Positions 1-7,063 of a stretch of 64,000 nt of DNA are shown here, piece by piece. The position numbers and the translations under genes were made by a program. The stretch comes from Nocardia exalbida NBRC 100660 (GTDB lineage: Bacteria; Actinomycetota; Actinomycetes; Mycobacteriales; Mycobacteriaceae). Under the pieces are notes generated by a model. It had not been told where the DNA came from. It ran no database searches and worked only from the letters and a program-made list of their open reading frames with translations. Every line of letters starts with the position of its first letter. Position 1 is the first letter of the stretch. The stretch is taken from positions 1 through 64,000 of the forward strand of contig NZ_BAFZ01000004.1 of assembly GCF_000308575.1 (NCBI RefSeq), read 5' to 3'.

Positions 1-2
1 TT

Positions 3-89
3 GTCGGGCACACCCCCGGCTGGAAACGAGCCCTTCAGCAGTTCGCCCTGATCTACGGCGACCGCATCACAGACCACACCGAAAAGTAG
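3..89 (+). CDS. C-terminal end of a gene truncated by the window edge
   Basis: An open frame runs in from the left edge and stops at TAG 87-89, giving 28 residues that end IYGDRITDHTEK. The pattern of an aromatic residue, a Y-x-D step and a charged end vaguely recalls the tail of DUF2252-type proteins, but the fragment is too short to assign. It is read as coding because it is co-directional with the next gene and the other frames are not obviously coding. Confidence 0.4.
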   Translation, partial: VGHTPGWKRALQQFALIYGDRITDHTEK

Positions 90-161
90 AATCAGAACCG
101 ATCGCCCTCACCCACAAAGGTTCTGACACTCCCGCCCAAGAAGGCGTGTACCGATGAACGC

Positions 162-539
162 GTGGACGGTGTTGTTGTGGAGTTGGATCTCGAGGCCGTC
201 TCGTTGGGGCAGCTGCGGGCCGCGGTGCGGCGTCTGCTCGAGCGTGCCACTGGTATCGGCGTCGAGGACGCGGTGCAGGTGTGTGATGAGTTGGCCGGCA
301 ACGCTGTCGTGCATGCCCGCGCCCCGCGCGGGTGCCGGTTGATCGTGGCCGGTCGTGGCTGGTTCCGTGTGGAGGTCGACGACGGCTCCCGCGCGCCGGC
401 GCGCATCCGCCGCCCTGATCACACCGGCGGGCGCGGGTTGATCCTGGTCGATGAGCTGGCCACCTGCTGGGGTGTGGACTACCACGGCGGCGGCAAAACG
501 GTGTGGGCCGAACTCGGCGTCCGCCGCGGCGGTGGGTAA
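162..539 (+). CDS. HATPase-domain anti-sigma-like regulatory protein
   Basis: A 125-residue single-domain GHKL ATPase of the RsbW/SpoIIAB-like class (HATPase_c_2). The N box reads DELAGNAVVHA, with E43, N47 and H51. The G1 box is VDDGS near residue 73, and the glycine-rich lid GGRGL at 89-93 is followed by a terminal strand. Family members bind ATP and act as anti-sigma kinases or serine kinases of anti-anti-sigma partners. No STAS antagonist or sigma factor is adjacent. The neighbours are a convergent MerR regulator 4 bp downstream and an ANTAR protein, suggesting a small stress or signal-response cluster. The GTG at 162 is the only plausible start. It lacks a strong ribosome site, so the N-terminus is uncertain. 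Confidence 0.8.
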   Translation: MDGVVVELDLEAVSLGQLRAAVRRLLERATGIGVEDAVQVCDELAGNAVVHARAPRGCRLIVAGRGWFRVEVDDGSRAPARIRRPDHTGGRGLILVDELATCWGVDYHGGGKTVWAELGVRRGGG

Positions 540-543
540 GGGT

Positions 544-921
544 TCAGCTGCCGGGGTCCGGTGCGGGTGGGTCTTGGCGGGAGAGTTGGGCGTTGAGTTC
601 GAGGGCTTCGGTGAGCTGGTCTTCCAGGACGATGATCCGGCACGCCGCCTCCAGTGGTGTGCCGGAGTCGACCAGTGCGCGGGCGCGGGCGGCGATACGC
701 AGCTGGTAGCGGGAGTAGCGGCGATGCCCGCCCGGTGAGCGCTGCGGGGTGAGCAGTTCGGCGGCGTCGAGACCGCGCAGGAAGGCGGGGGTGACGCCGA
801 GGATTTCCGCGGCCCTGCCCATGCTGTAGGCGGGATAGTCCTCGTCATCGAGCCGGTCCGCGGCACCGGAAGCGTCGGTGGGATCTATGGGGCCGGTGGG
901 GTCTGTGTTCGGTTGCTGCAC
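544..921 (-). CDS. MerR-family transcriptional regulator
   Basis: A 125-residue protein with a MerR-type winged helix at about 32-72 (YSMGRAAEILGVTPAFLRGL, then the wing GGHRRYSRYQL) and a predicted coiled coil at 95-115 for dimerisation. There is no separate effector domain or metal-binding cysteine cluster, so the signal is unknown. An in-frame GTG at 939 would sit 5 nt from a near-perfect 15-bp hairpin (945-975). The GTG at 921 has AGAGG four bases upstream and is preferred, although the six extra codons cannot be excluded. The gene converges on the HATPase gene and diverges from the ANTAR gene. Such regulators recur beside ANTAR/anti-sigma proteins in Nocardia and Rhodococcus, but the target here is inferred only. 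Confidence 0.82.
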   Translation of the reverse strand: MQQPNTDPTGPIDPTDASGAADRLDDEDYPAYSMGRAAEILGVTPAFLRGLDAAELLTPQRSPGGHRRYSRYQLRIAARARALVDSGTPLEAACRIIVLEDQLTEALELNAQLSRQDPPAPDPGS

Positions 922-944
922 AACACCTCTGGTTTCCACGCCGA

Positions 945-975
945 CGGGCCCCGGCGCACAGTGCGCCGGGGCCCG
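945..975. repeat. 31-bp perfect palindrome
   Basis: The arm CGGGCCCCGGCGCAC (945-959) is followed after one base by its exact reverse complement (961-975). As RNA it would form a very stable hairpin. It lies just upstream of the merR-like start on the minus strand. No U-tract follows on either strand, so it is a weak candidate for a factor-independent terminator. It could be a regulator site or a 5'-leader structure. Confidence 0.7.
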
Positions 976-1128
976 GGATCGAGGGGGTTTGATATCAATT
1001 CCGATCGCCGACCCGCAGAGCCGACGTCGAACACCGCGCCCGGCACTTCTTCCCGGGCGCGCAAGGTGTAGGCAACTGCTTCAGCGACCACCTCCCGGAT
1101 CGACAAATCTGCCTGCGGTAATTTCGTC

Positions 1129-1184
1129 GTCCCCTCCGGCGGTCCGGCCGAGTGCACCGGATTCTCTTCTCCGCCGGAGGGGAC
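1129..1184. repeat. 14-bp inverted repeat with 28-bp spacer
   Basis: The arm GTCCCCTCCGGCGG (1129-1142) recurs as its exact reverse complement at 1171-1184. The spacer is too long for a usual dimeric operator but could be a looped regulatory site or RNA stem. It lies about 170 bp upstream of the ANTAR start. Confidence 0.65.
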
Positions 1185-1354
1185 GGTAGTTCTTGCTTTC
1201 CGGGCAGCTCACCTGCCCGGCCAACCAGACTCTTCAACTCCAACGACAGCGACTGTATACCGGCATTCCCAGGATGTCTACATCATGGAGTGGAGTTTTT
1301 CTCTATGGCGGGTGCGGTGTTCTTCACGCCGGAACTCCGGTAGAGGTGGGGGAT

Positions 1355-1648
1355 GTGGACATCCAAGCGCCCCGACCCCCAGACGAAGCCGATCGGTTCG
1401 CGTTCGAGGTCGGCCGCACGGTCATCGAGCAGGCCAAAGGCATGCTGATGCTGGTCTACGGGATCGGCGAGCAGCAAGCGTTCCAGCTGCTGCGGTCCTG
1501 CTCGCAGCACACCGACGTGCGACTACGCGAGCTCGCCCAGCGCGTCCTCACCGAACTACCGACCGCGGGCGGGCAAGCCGCTAAAGCCCCGTTGCGCGTC
1601 GATCTGAACCGGATCCTGTCCGGGCGCTCCCCGCAGTCCGACCAGTAG
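1355..1648 (+). CDS. ANTAR-domain protein
   Basis: A 97-residue protein made almost entirely of an ANTAR domain (about 17-69: FEVGRTVIEQAKGMLMLVYG, then the second and third helices ending LAQRVLTEL). ANTAR domains bind paired-hairpin RNA and act as antiterminators, usually fused to GAF or response-regulator inputs. Here no sensory domain is present, so input would have to come from a partner. The GTG at 1355 is chosen because AGAGGTGG lies about five bases upstream. An ATG at 1274 is in frame and would add an unrecognisable N-terminus. The nearby HATPase and MerR proteins are the likely functional partners by position only. Confidence 0.78.
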   Translation: MDIQAPRPPDEADRFAFEVGRTVIEQAKGMLMLVYGIGEQQAFQLLRSCSQHTDVRLRELAQRVLTELPTAGGQAAKAPLRVDLNRILSGRSPQSDQ

Positions 1649-1948
1649 AGCGCACCGGGGATGCTGCACGGTGCTGGCCGAGCCCTGCTTCGATCGATCA
1701 CCGACCGCATCACCGTGTTGAGAATTGATCGATTCTCGACACCCGCCGGGCCCGGCGAGGATGACCGATGGGGGCCTGGGTTGGTCGCGAATCGCCGCGT
1801 GGTGGAGGGTTCGGGATTTTCCCTGCACGCAGTTAGCGCAGGTCAGCGATATCCGTTGCTCTTTCGGCCAGGACTACCAGGACCCCACGCACTCTGGATC
1901 GATCTGCCCGAACCGGCGACTGGGGACAACCGGTGAGCCGCAGCGGGT
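1649..1948. other. 300-bp region downstream of the ANTAR gene
   Basis: No gene recognised. It holds an 18-bp imperfect palindrome at 1720-1737 with arms GAGAAT and ATTCTC. Beyond it comes the low-information end of the Tn3-type remnant, where the terminal inverted repeat of a transposon would be expected but could not be identified by eye. Confidence 0.4.
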
Positions 1949-2103
1949 TCAGTCGTCTGCGGCGTCGGGATCGCGCACCGGCCGGCGACCGCCCCCGAAA
2001 TCGGGCAGGTGGAAGGCGTATGCCCGTCCAGGCCGATGTGCTCACGCACGAACGGTGAGAGTCGGGCGGCGTCCTCGTCGCGGACGGGGTATGCGCGCGG
2101 CCG
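1949..2103 (-). pseudogene. Tn3-family transposase, C-terminal remnant with frameshift
   Basis: On the minus strand one frame reads YPVRDEDAARLSPFVREHI, matching the conserved C-terminal segment of actinobacterial Tn3-family TnpA proteins. After about 2025 the similarity continues one base out of frame as YAFHLPDFGGG then RRPVRDPDAADD and a TGA at 1951-1949, the usual Tn3 transposase end. Only about 50 codons remain and a single-base frameshift splits them, so the gene is dead. The upstream edge near 2100 coincides with the end of homology-free sequence of another open frame (2042-2428), suggesting an insertion or deletion joint. The upstream limit is approximate. No intact inverted repeat, resolvase or passenger gene is visible. 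Confidence 0.75.
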
Positions 2104-2428
2104 CCGCCGAAGGTGGTTTGGCGAATCCGGCGTGAGCGGCCATGTGCTGGGCGACCTGGTCGTCGTCGAGTCCCTTCGCCCGGAGCGTCTTCTCCAGCTC
2201 CTCACGCCGCTGCGGGCTGTCGTAGCCCCCTTCAGCGCCGCTGGCTTGGGCCTCGGCCGCGTCACGTTCGATCGCGACCGCTTCCCTGCGCTCAGCCCAC
2301 ACGGTCGCGATCCGGTCGGCCTGCTTGCCCGCGGTCGCGGTGGCGCACTGGAGGTGGTCGTGCAGGTCCTTGCCGGTCGCGGCCTGCACGACCCGCACCT
2401 GCTCCACAAGGCCGACGAGGGTGCCCAT
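2042..2428 (-). CDS. Unknown helical protein, probably 3'-truncated at the transposon joint
   Basis: A 128-residue frame starting ATG at 2428. The first 105 or so residues are charged, helical and gene-like (for example QVRVVQAATGKDLHDHLQC and DDDQVAQHMAAHAGFAKPP). The last 20 (RIPRPRRGRRPTLTVRA) are a different reading frame of the Tn3 transposase remnant. The natural C-terminus therefore appears lost and replaced by read-through into transposon sequence. No family is recognised. The composition recalls accessory proteins of integrative elements, but that is only an impression. It diverges from the glycolipid-binding-like gene 49 bp away. Confidence 0.5.
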   Translation of the reverse strand: MGTLVGLVEQVRVVQAATGKDLHDHLQCATATAGKQADRIATVWAERREAVAIERDAAEAQASGAEGGYDSPQRREELEKTLRAKGLDDDQVAQHMAAHAGFAKPPSAAAARIPRPRRGRRPTLTVRA

Positions 2429-2477
2429 GACCCGGCGGTTGTGCGGGCCGGGGGCGGGTGTCGCTTACGGTAGATAC

Positions 2478-3092
2478 GTGACGACCCCAGCCCCCGACCC
2501 CGAGCGCCCCGCCGCGAGTCCGCAGGAATCCCGGTGGCCGGCGATCCTCACCTGGCGCGCCCACGACGCGACCCGGATGGAGTCGGTGCGGGTGCAGCTC
2601 AATGGCAACCGCATCCGCGCCGCCGGGCGCATGATCGGCGGCGCGAGCGCGGATCACCCCGCCTTCAGCGCGTCGTACGACCTGGTCACCGACGAGAACG
2701 GCGCGACGAAGCGGCTGTCGCTGCGTACCACGACGGCCGCCGGTGAGCGGCACGCCTCGATCGCCCGTGACGAGGAGAACTACTGGCTCGTCGATGCGGG
2801 CGGCAACCATGTGCGCTCCACCTTCGCGGGCGCCCTCGACGTGGACGTGGTGCTCAGCCCGTTCTTCAACACGCTGCCGATCCGCCGCTACGATTTGCAA
2901 CACGCGGTCGAGGACGTCCAGGTCCCGGTGGTCTATGTCCGCCTGCCCGACCTGCTCGTTCAAGAGGCCACGCTGATCTACAGCAGCGCCGCCGACGGCA
3001 TCAGCGTGCTGTCGCCGGTCTCCAGCGCCACGGTCACGGTGGATGCCGACGGCTTCCTGCTGGACTACCCGGGGCTGGCCGAACGGATCTGA
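2478..3092 (+). CDS. Putative glycolipid-binding domain protein
   Basis: A 204-residue soluble protein with the overall pattern of the PF06475 glycolipid-binding family. It has an N-terminal W-x-A segment (ILTWRAHD), an early beta strand (MESVRVQLNGNRIRAAGRMI), a central YDLVTDENG segment and a LSPFFNTLPIRRYDL motif before the C-terminal strands. The family was defined from a Pseudomonas structure and its physiological ligand is unsettled. No signal peptide is visible. The GTG at 2478 is used because the upstream frame has no coding character. The gene stands alone between the transposon scar and a 295-bp gap. Confidence 0.7.
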   Translation: MTTPAPDPERPAASPQESRWPAILTWRAHDATRMESVRVQLNGNRIRAAGRMIGGASADHPAFSASYDLVTDENGATKRLSLRTTTAAGERHASIARDEENYWLVDAGGNHVRSTFAGALDVDVVLSPFFNTLPIRRYDLQHAVEDVQVPVVYVRLPDLLVQEATLIYSSAADGISVLSPVSSATVTVDADGFLLDYPGLAERI

Positions 3093-3387
3093 TAGCGGGT
3101 GCGGATGGTGGCACGAGCTGCGCATATGGCAAGCCGGGGCTGCGCCGAGTTGTCGCGACCCGCTCGTGGGTCCGACGGGTACGCGTCCAGCGCCGAGCCG
3201 GGACGCGAGGAGGTTCAGGTCGCGATTCTCGCGGAACCGGGCCGGACATCGCACAGTCCACCGAGCCGATCTCGACGCGGTGATGCCGTGCTGGTCATGC
3301 TGAGTGCCCGGATCGTCGAGTTCCCTGGCTGTCGCCGAGGCCGCGCCGACAGCATGACGTGCCGCGGGGTGCCGTTCGAGCGCGAGA
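3093..3387. other. Intergenic region between convergent genes, nothing recognised
   Basis: Spacer between the glycolipid-binding-like gene and tyrA, whose 3' ends face each other. Short open frames exist on both strands but show no recognisable motif or ribosome site. No clear terminator hairpin with a U-tract was found. Confidence 0.4.
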
Positions 3388-4326
3388 TCAGCCCAGCTGC
3401 GTGATGACGCCACCGCGCTGTCCGGCCGCCCGCAGGTCTTCCAGCCAATTCTGGTCTCCCGGGCGGATATCCGTGATCTCCCAATGCCGCGCGGATTCGT
3501 AGCGTCCTCGGGCGTCGTGCCCGGCCTCGACCAGATCCGCCAGGGATGTCTCCTCGCGCAGGCTGTCGCGGGCAGCGCCGAGCACGGTGAGCGTTTCGTC
3601 CAGAACTTCCAGCAGCGCCCCCGAATTCGGCTCGCAGATCGCGCGAACCAGATCGGGCGCCGTGCCCGCCACCCGGGTTCCGTCGCGGAACGATCCGGCC
3701 GCCAGTCCCAGCGCGAGATCGCCCCCGGTCGCGCCCGCCAGAGCCAAGGCCTCGGCCAGCACATGCGGGAGATGGGAGATGCGCGCGACGGCGCGATCGT
3801 GCTCCGCGGCCACCACCGGTACCACCACCGAGCCGCAGTCCAGGGCGAGCCGCGCCACGCGGGTCCACGGCTCGGCCCGGGTGCCCTCGTCGACGCCGAC
3901 CGCCCACACCGCGTCGCGGAACAACTCCGGATCGGTGGCGGCCCAGCCGGATTCGGACGTACCCGCCATCGGATGACCACCGACGTACCGGTCGGCGAGC
4001 CCGTGGTCGCGCACGGCCGCCGCGACCGGCGCCTTCACGCTCACCACATCGGTGAGCGCGCACTCGGGGGCGTAGGTGGCGATCGCGGAGAGCATGTGGT
4101 CCACCGCGGGCATCGGCACCGCGACGACGATCAGCGCGTCGGTTCCCGCGGCACGGCGCAACGCGGCGGGCAGATCCTCGGTGACGTCGAATCCGTCGGC
4201 GCGGGCGGCCTGCGCGCCCGCCGACGACCGGTTGTATCCCCAGCCGTCATAGCCCGCGGCGACGGCCGCGCGCAATAGCGATCCACCGATCAGACCGGTC
4301 CCCAGGACGCATACGGGTGCTTTCAT
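3388..4326 (-). CDS. tyrA: Prephenate dehydrogenase
   Basis: A 312-residue NAD(P)-dependent dehydrogenase that oxidatively decarboxylates prephenate to 4-hydroxyphenylpyruvate in tyrosine biosynthesis. The Rossmann motif VLGTGLIGGS is at 7-16. TyrA landmarks follow: VVAVPMPAVDHML, the substrate loop GGHPMAGTSESGW, and SHLPHVLAEAL. There is no C-terminal ACT domain of the usual length, so feedback control through an ACT regulatory domain is not evident. The ATG at 4326 starts the Rossmann strand. A GTG at 4338 is a possible alternative. The gene is divergent from the tadA pair with only about 70 bp between starts, as in other actinobacteria. Confidence 0.93.
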   Translation of the reverse strand: MKAPVCVLGTGLIGGSLLRAAVAAGYDGWGYNRSSAGAQAARADGFDVTEDLPAALRRAAGTDALIVVAVPMPAVDHMLSAIATYAPECALTDVVSVKAPVAAAVRDHGLADRYVGGHPMAGTSESGWAATDPELFRDAVWAVGVDEGTRAEPWTRVARLALDCGSVVVPVVAAEHDRAVARISHLPHVLAEALALAGATGGDLALGLAAGSFRDGTRVAGTAPDLVRAICEPNSGALLEVLDETLTVLGAARDSLREETSLADLVEAGHDARGRYESARHWEITDIRPGDQNWLEDLRAAGQRGGVITQLG

Positions 4327-4396
4327 CGCCGAAGTCACCCGAACAGATTGGCATACGACTTCAACATTTCCGCTCGAGCAGACTACCGTTGCGGCC

Positions 4397-4936
4397 ATGG
4401 CAGCACAGCGCTCGGGCACGAACAGGGCGGCGTCGGACGATTACGACGACGTGGAAGGGTTCGCAGTGGCGGTTGTCCGCGAAGAAGGCAAATGGCGGTG
4501 CAGTCCGCTGAGCCGGGACGCGCTCACCGATTTGTCCGCGGCGGAAAACGAACTGAAGGCTTTGCGCAGCTCCGGAGCGGTGTTCGGCTTGCTCGACATC
4601 GACGATGAGTTCTTCATCGTGCTCCGGCCTGCGCCGAGCGGGACCCGCATGCTCGTCTCGGACGCCACGGCCGCGATCGATTACGACATCGCCGCGGACG
4701 TCCTCGAGGCCCTGAACGTGGAGATCCCGGATATTGATCCGGACGAACTGGACGACGTCGAGCCGTGGGAGGAGGGCGACCTCGGGGTGCTCGCCGATCT
4801 CGGCCTGCCCGAACCGGTGCTGAGCGTCATCCTCGCCGAGACCGATCTGTATCCGGACGAGCAGCTCGGCATGATCGCCCAGCGTCTCGGCTTCGCAGGC
4901 GAACTCGCCGCGGTACTGGACAAACTGCCACGCTGA
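4397..4936 (+). CDS. tRNA adenosine deaminase-associated protein
   Basis: A 179-residue acidic protein of the actinobacterial family that consistently precedes tadA. It opens with a basic segment, then VEGFAVAVVREEGKWRCSPL, a DIDDEFFIVLRPAP strand pair and an acidic DIDPDELDDVEPWEEGD stretch. The biochemical role is not established, and association with TadA is inferred from conserved adjacency. Its stop is one base before the tadA GTG, indicating translational coupling. The ATG at 4397 lies about 70 bp from the divergent tyrA start. Confidence 0.88.
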   Translation: MAAQRSGTNRAASDDYDDVEGFAVAVVREEGKWRCSPLSRDALTDLSAAENELKALRSSGAVFGLLDIDDEFFIVLRPAPSGTRMLVSDATAAIDYDIAADVLEALNVEIPDIDPDELDDVEPWEEGDLGVLADLGLPEPVLSVILAETDLYPDEQLGMIAQRLGFAGELAAVLDKLPR

Positions 4937-4937
4937 C

Positions 4938-5414
4938 GTGGGCGTTCTCCCGAACGACCCGATTGCGTCGGACGCCGACATGGTGCGTGCCGCCATCAGC
5001 GCGGCGGCGGCCGCCGGGGATCGTGACGTGCCGGTCGGCGCGGTGGTGTTCGACTCCGCCGGAAGGGAACTGGCGCGGGCCGCGAATGCGCGGGAAGCGC
5101 TCGGCGATCCGACCGCGCACGCGGAGATCCTGGCGCTGCGCCGTGCCGCCGCGGTGCACGGCGACGGATGGCGGTTGGAGGGCGCCACCCTCGCCGTCAC
5201 CCTGGAGCCGTGCACGATGTGCGCGGGCGCGCTGGTGCTCGCACGGGTGAGCCGTCTGGTCTTCGGGGCGTGGGAGCCGAAGACCGGCGCTGTCGGGTCG
5301 CTGTGGGACGTGGTGCGCGACCGTCGTCTCAATCACCGCCCCCAGGTGCGCGGTGGAGTGCTCGCGGACGAGTGCGCGGCACTGCTCGACGAGTTCTTCC
5401 GCACCCAGCGCTGA
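4938..5414 (+). CDS. tadA: tRNA-specific adenosine-34 deaminase
   Basis: A 158-residue zinc cytidine-deaminase-fold enzyme that converts A34 to inosine in tRNA-Arg(ACG). The catalytic HAE motif (H61, E63) and PCTMC zinc ligands (C92, C95) are intact, and the family segment LVFGAWEPKTGAVGSLWDVV is present. Length is normal for TadA. GTG at 4938 follows the upstream stop by one base, so the two genes are probably co-translated. The next feature is a tRNA-Ser gene about 70 bp downstream, an arrangement shared with mycobacterial genomes. Confidence 0.94.
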   Translation: MGVLPNDPIASDADMVRAAISAAAAAGDRDVPVGAVVFDSAGRELARAANAREALGDPTAHAEILALRRAAAVHGDGWRLEGATLAVTLEPCTMCAGALVLARVSRLVFGAWEPKTGAVGSLWDVVRDRRLNHRPQVRGGVLADECAALLDEFFRTQR

Positions 5415-5481
5415 GCCCACGGGGCAGCGCAGGTCAGCAAACGATTTAGCGATCCGGCGACGGTCCGGTATGGTTGTCGGC

Positions 5482-5569
5482 GGTGGCGTGTCCGAGCGGC
5501 CTAAGGAGCACGCCTCGAAAGCGTGTGAGGGGTAACCCCCCTCCGAGGGTTCAAATCCCTCCGCCACCG
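5482..5569 (+). tRNA. tRNA-Ser (anticodon CGA)
   Basis: An 88-nt class II tRNA. The acceptor arm GGTGGCG pairs with CGCCACC at 5562-5568, followed by a G discriminator. The anticodon stem CACGC/GCGTG encloses the loop CTCGAAA, giving anticodon CGA. There is a long variable arm (GAGGGG..CCCCTC) and the T-loop GGTTCAAATCC. CCA is not encoded. It reads UCG serine codons, which are common in this GC-rich genome. Confidence 0.95.
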
Positions 5570-5573
5570 CTCC

Positions 5574-5608
5574 AGCCCCTCATCTGTTCGCGCAGGTGAG
5601 GGGCTTTT
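5574..5608 (+). terminator. Rho-independent terminator after tRNA-Ser
   Basis: Arms AGCCCCTCATCTG and CAGGTGAGGGGCT (one G-U pair) enclose a TTCGCG loop and are followed by TTTT. It is a classic intrinsic terminator four bases after the tRNA. Confidence 0.9.
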
Positions 5609-5648
5609 CATCTTTCGCAGGACGAGTGTGCCGAAGGAGGGTGATCCG

Positions 5649-6104
5649 GTGACCGAGCCCGACCACCATTACTGGATGAACCGGGCCATCGAACTCGCGC
5701 GTTTGTGCCCGGTGGCCGAGGGCGCGTTCTCGGTGGGCGCGGTGATCGTCGCCGACGGTGCGGAGATCGCGACCGGTTACTCCCGTGAGTCCGACCCGAA
5801 GGAGCACGCCGAGGAGGCGGCGCTCGGCAAGCTCGACCGGGCGGATCCGCGGCTGGGGCGGGCCACGCTCTACAGCACGCTGGAACCCTGCTCCGAACGC
5901 GGGACGAAGGACCGGCTGCCGTGCACCGACCGGATCCTGCGGGCCGGTGTCCCGGTCGTGGTGATCGCGTGGCGCGAGCCGTCGACGTTCGTGGTGAACT
6001 GCGTCGGAGTGGAGAAACTGCGGCAGGCGGGTGTCACGGTGCTGGAACTACCCGAACTGGCCGAGGCGGCGATGTCGATGAACCGGCATCTCGACCTGTC
6101 CTGA
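5649..6104 (+). CDS. RibD-like deaminase domain protein
   Basis: A 151-residue zinc-dependent deaminase of the CMP/dCMP deaminase superfamily. HAE (H53, E55) and the split ligands in PCSERGTKDRLPC (C81, C92) give the spacing typical of the RibD diaminohydroxyphosphoribosylaminopyrimidine deaminase domain, but no reductase domain is fused. The substrate is therefore unknown. Riboflavin-pathway or pyrimidine-type substrates are possible. The GTG at 5649 is chosen because AAGGAGG is eight bases upstream, so a GTG at 5628 is unlikely. It lies between the tRNA terminator and a convergent gene 6 bp away. Confidence 0.82.
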   Translation: MTEPDHHYWMNRAIELARLCPVAEGAFSVGAVIVADGAEIATGYSRESDPKEHAEEAALGKLDRADPRLGRATLYSTLEPCSERGTKDRLPCTDRILRAGVPVVVIAWREPSTFVVNCVGVEKLRQAGVTVLELPELAEAAMSMNRHLDLS

Positions 6105-6110
6105 GCGCGC

Positions 6111-7058
6111 TCAGTCGTAGTCCCAGTACTGCAACCAGCGCACCGACGCGAACAGCAGCAGCGTCAGCGCGTAGAGCGCGACGACCACCGCCGCCCCCGC
6201 GACGCTGATCCGCCTGCCCGCGCCGTCGATCGGATCGAGCCACCGGCGGAACCGGCTCGCCACCGCGGGCGACAGGTAATAGCTCATCACGCCCACGCTC
6301 ACGATCTGGCTGAGCCACAACGCCAGCCACGGTGGCGATCCCGCCCGGTCCAGCACCGGGCCGAGGAAACGCGACAGCACCATCACCGTCGGATACAACA
6401 CCAGCAACACCAGCATGGCGGTCTTCCACGTCGGCGTCATCCTGGTCTCGCCGTCGACCGTCCGCACGGTCGAGCCGAACGGCGTGGTGTGCGCCTGCAC
6501 GGTGAAGTCCTCGGTCAGCTTCGCACGCAATTCCGGCAGGGTGGCGGCGCGTTCGTCCGAGCCCAGCCAATCCGACAACTGCCGTTCCGTACGGAATCGG
6601 AGCACCGAGAACCAGCGCCCTCCGTCCGATGGGAAAAGGGCGGCGCCTTCGAATCCCGGAAACGTGGAACTCACCGCGACGAGCCGTGCCTCGGTGGCCT
6701 CGAATTCGGCTTCCTTGTCGCGCGCGACACTGTGCCGGAACACACCGACACCCGGCGGTGACGCCCCGCCTTCGACGATAACCAGATCCGAACTCTTGCA
6801 ATGAAAACCGAGCTTTGCGCCTTCGGACAGTGCGGCCGCTCGTTCGGCGGAGTCCAAAAATGCGTGCAGCGCGGGTTCGGATCGGAACGTAACGCTGAAA
6901 CCCGGTTCGAGAAGCGGGCCTTCGGTCACCGCGACAGAGGAGTTCACGAATCCGTCCATTAGACGAGCGATTTCGGTGATCCCCATGAGCCAGTCCCGAA
7001 AAGCCGCGTCGTGCGCCGGTCGGTGAAAGACCGTTACGGCGGTAGCGGCGGCGTCCAT
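6111..7058 (-). CDS. Antibiotic-biosynthesis-monooxygenase-fold membrane protein
   Basis: A 315-residue protein with two ABM-like ferredoxin-fold repeats in the soluble half. The first runs from VTVFHRPAHDAAFRDWL and the second from VGVFRHSVARDKEAEFEA through RWFSVLRFRTERQLSDWL. Three predicted membrane helices follow at about 210-230, 240-262 and 285-307. This matches the COG3224-type architecture, whose function is unknown. Its start lies 5 bp after the guanine deaminase stop, so the two are probably one operon. The catalytic role of the ABM units is not certain in this membrane-tethered form. Confidence 0.78.
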   Translation of the reverse strand: MDAAATAVTVFHRPAHDAAFRDWLMGITEIARLMDGFVNSSVAVTEGPLLEPGFSVTFRSEPALHAFLDSAERAAALSEGAKLGFHCKSSDLVIVEGGASPPGVGVFRHSVARDKEAEFEATEARLVAVSSTFPGFEGAALFPSDGGRWFSVLRFRTERQLSDWLGSDERAATLPELRAKLTEDFTVQAHTTPFGSTVRTVDGETRMTPTWKTAMLVLLVLYPTVMVLSRFLGPVLDRAGSPPWLALWLSQIVSVGVMSYYLSPAVASRFRRWLDPIDGAGRRISVAGAAVVVALYALTLLLFASVRWLQYWDYD

Positions 7059-7063
7059 CGACG

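Larger units (their letters stand above)
940..1354. other. 415-bp intergenic region between merR-like and ANTAR genes
   Basis: Divergent intergenic region with no convincing gene. It holds two strong inverted repeats (945-975 and 1129-1184), described separately. An in-frame ATG at 1274 would extend the ANTAR protein by 27 residues, but it has only a weak ribosome site. A minus-strand open frame (885-1157) overlaps the merR start and lacks recognisable features. Confidence 0.5.

Noticed and set aside
885..1157. Small minus-strand gene upstream of the MerR gene
   Set aside because: It overlaps the MerR start, spans the 31-bp palindrome, and has no motif or ribosome site. It cannot be excluded but is not supported.
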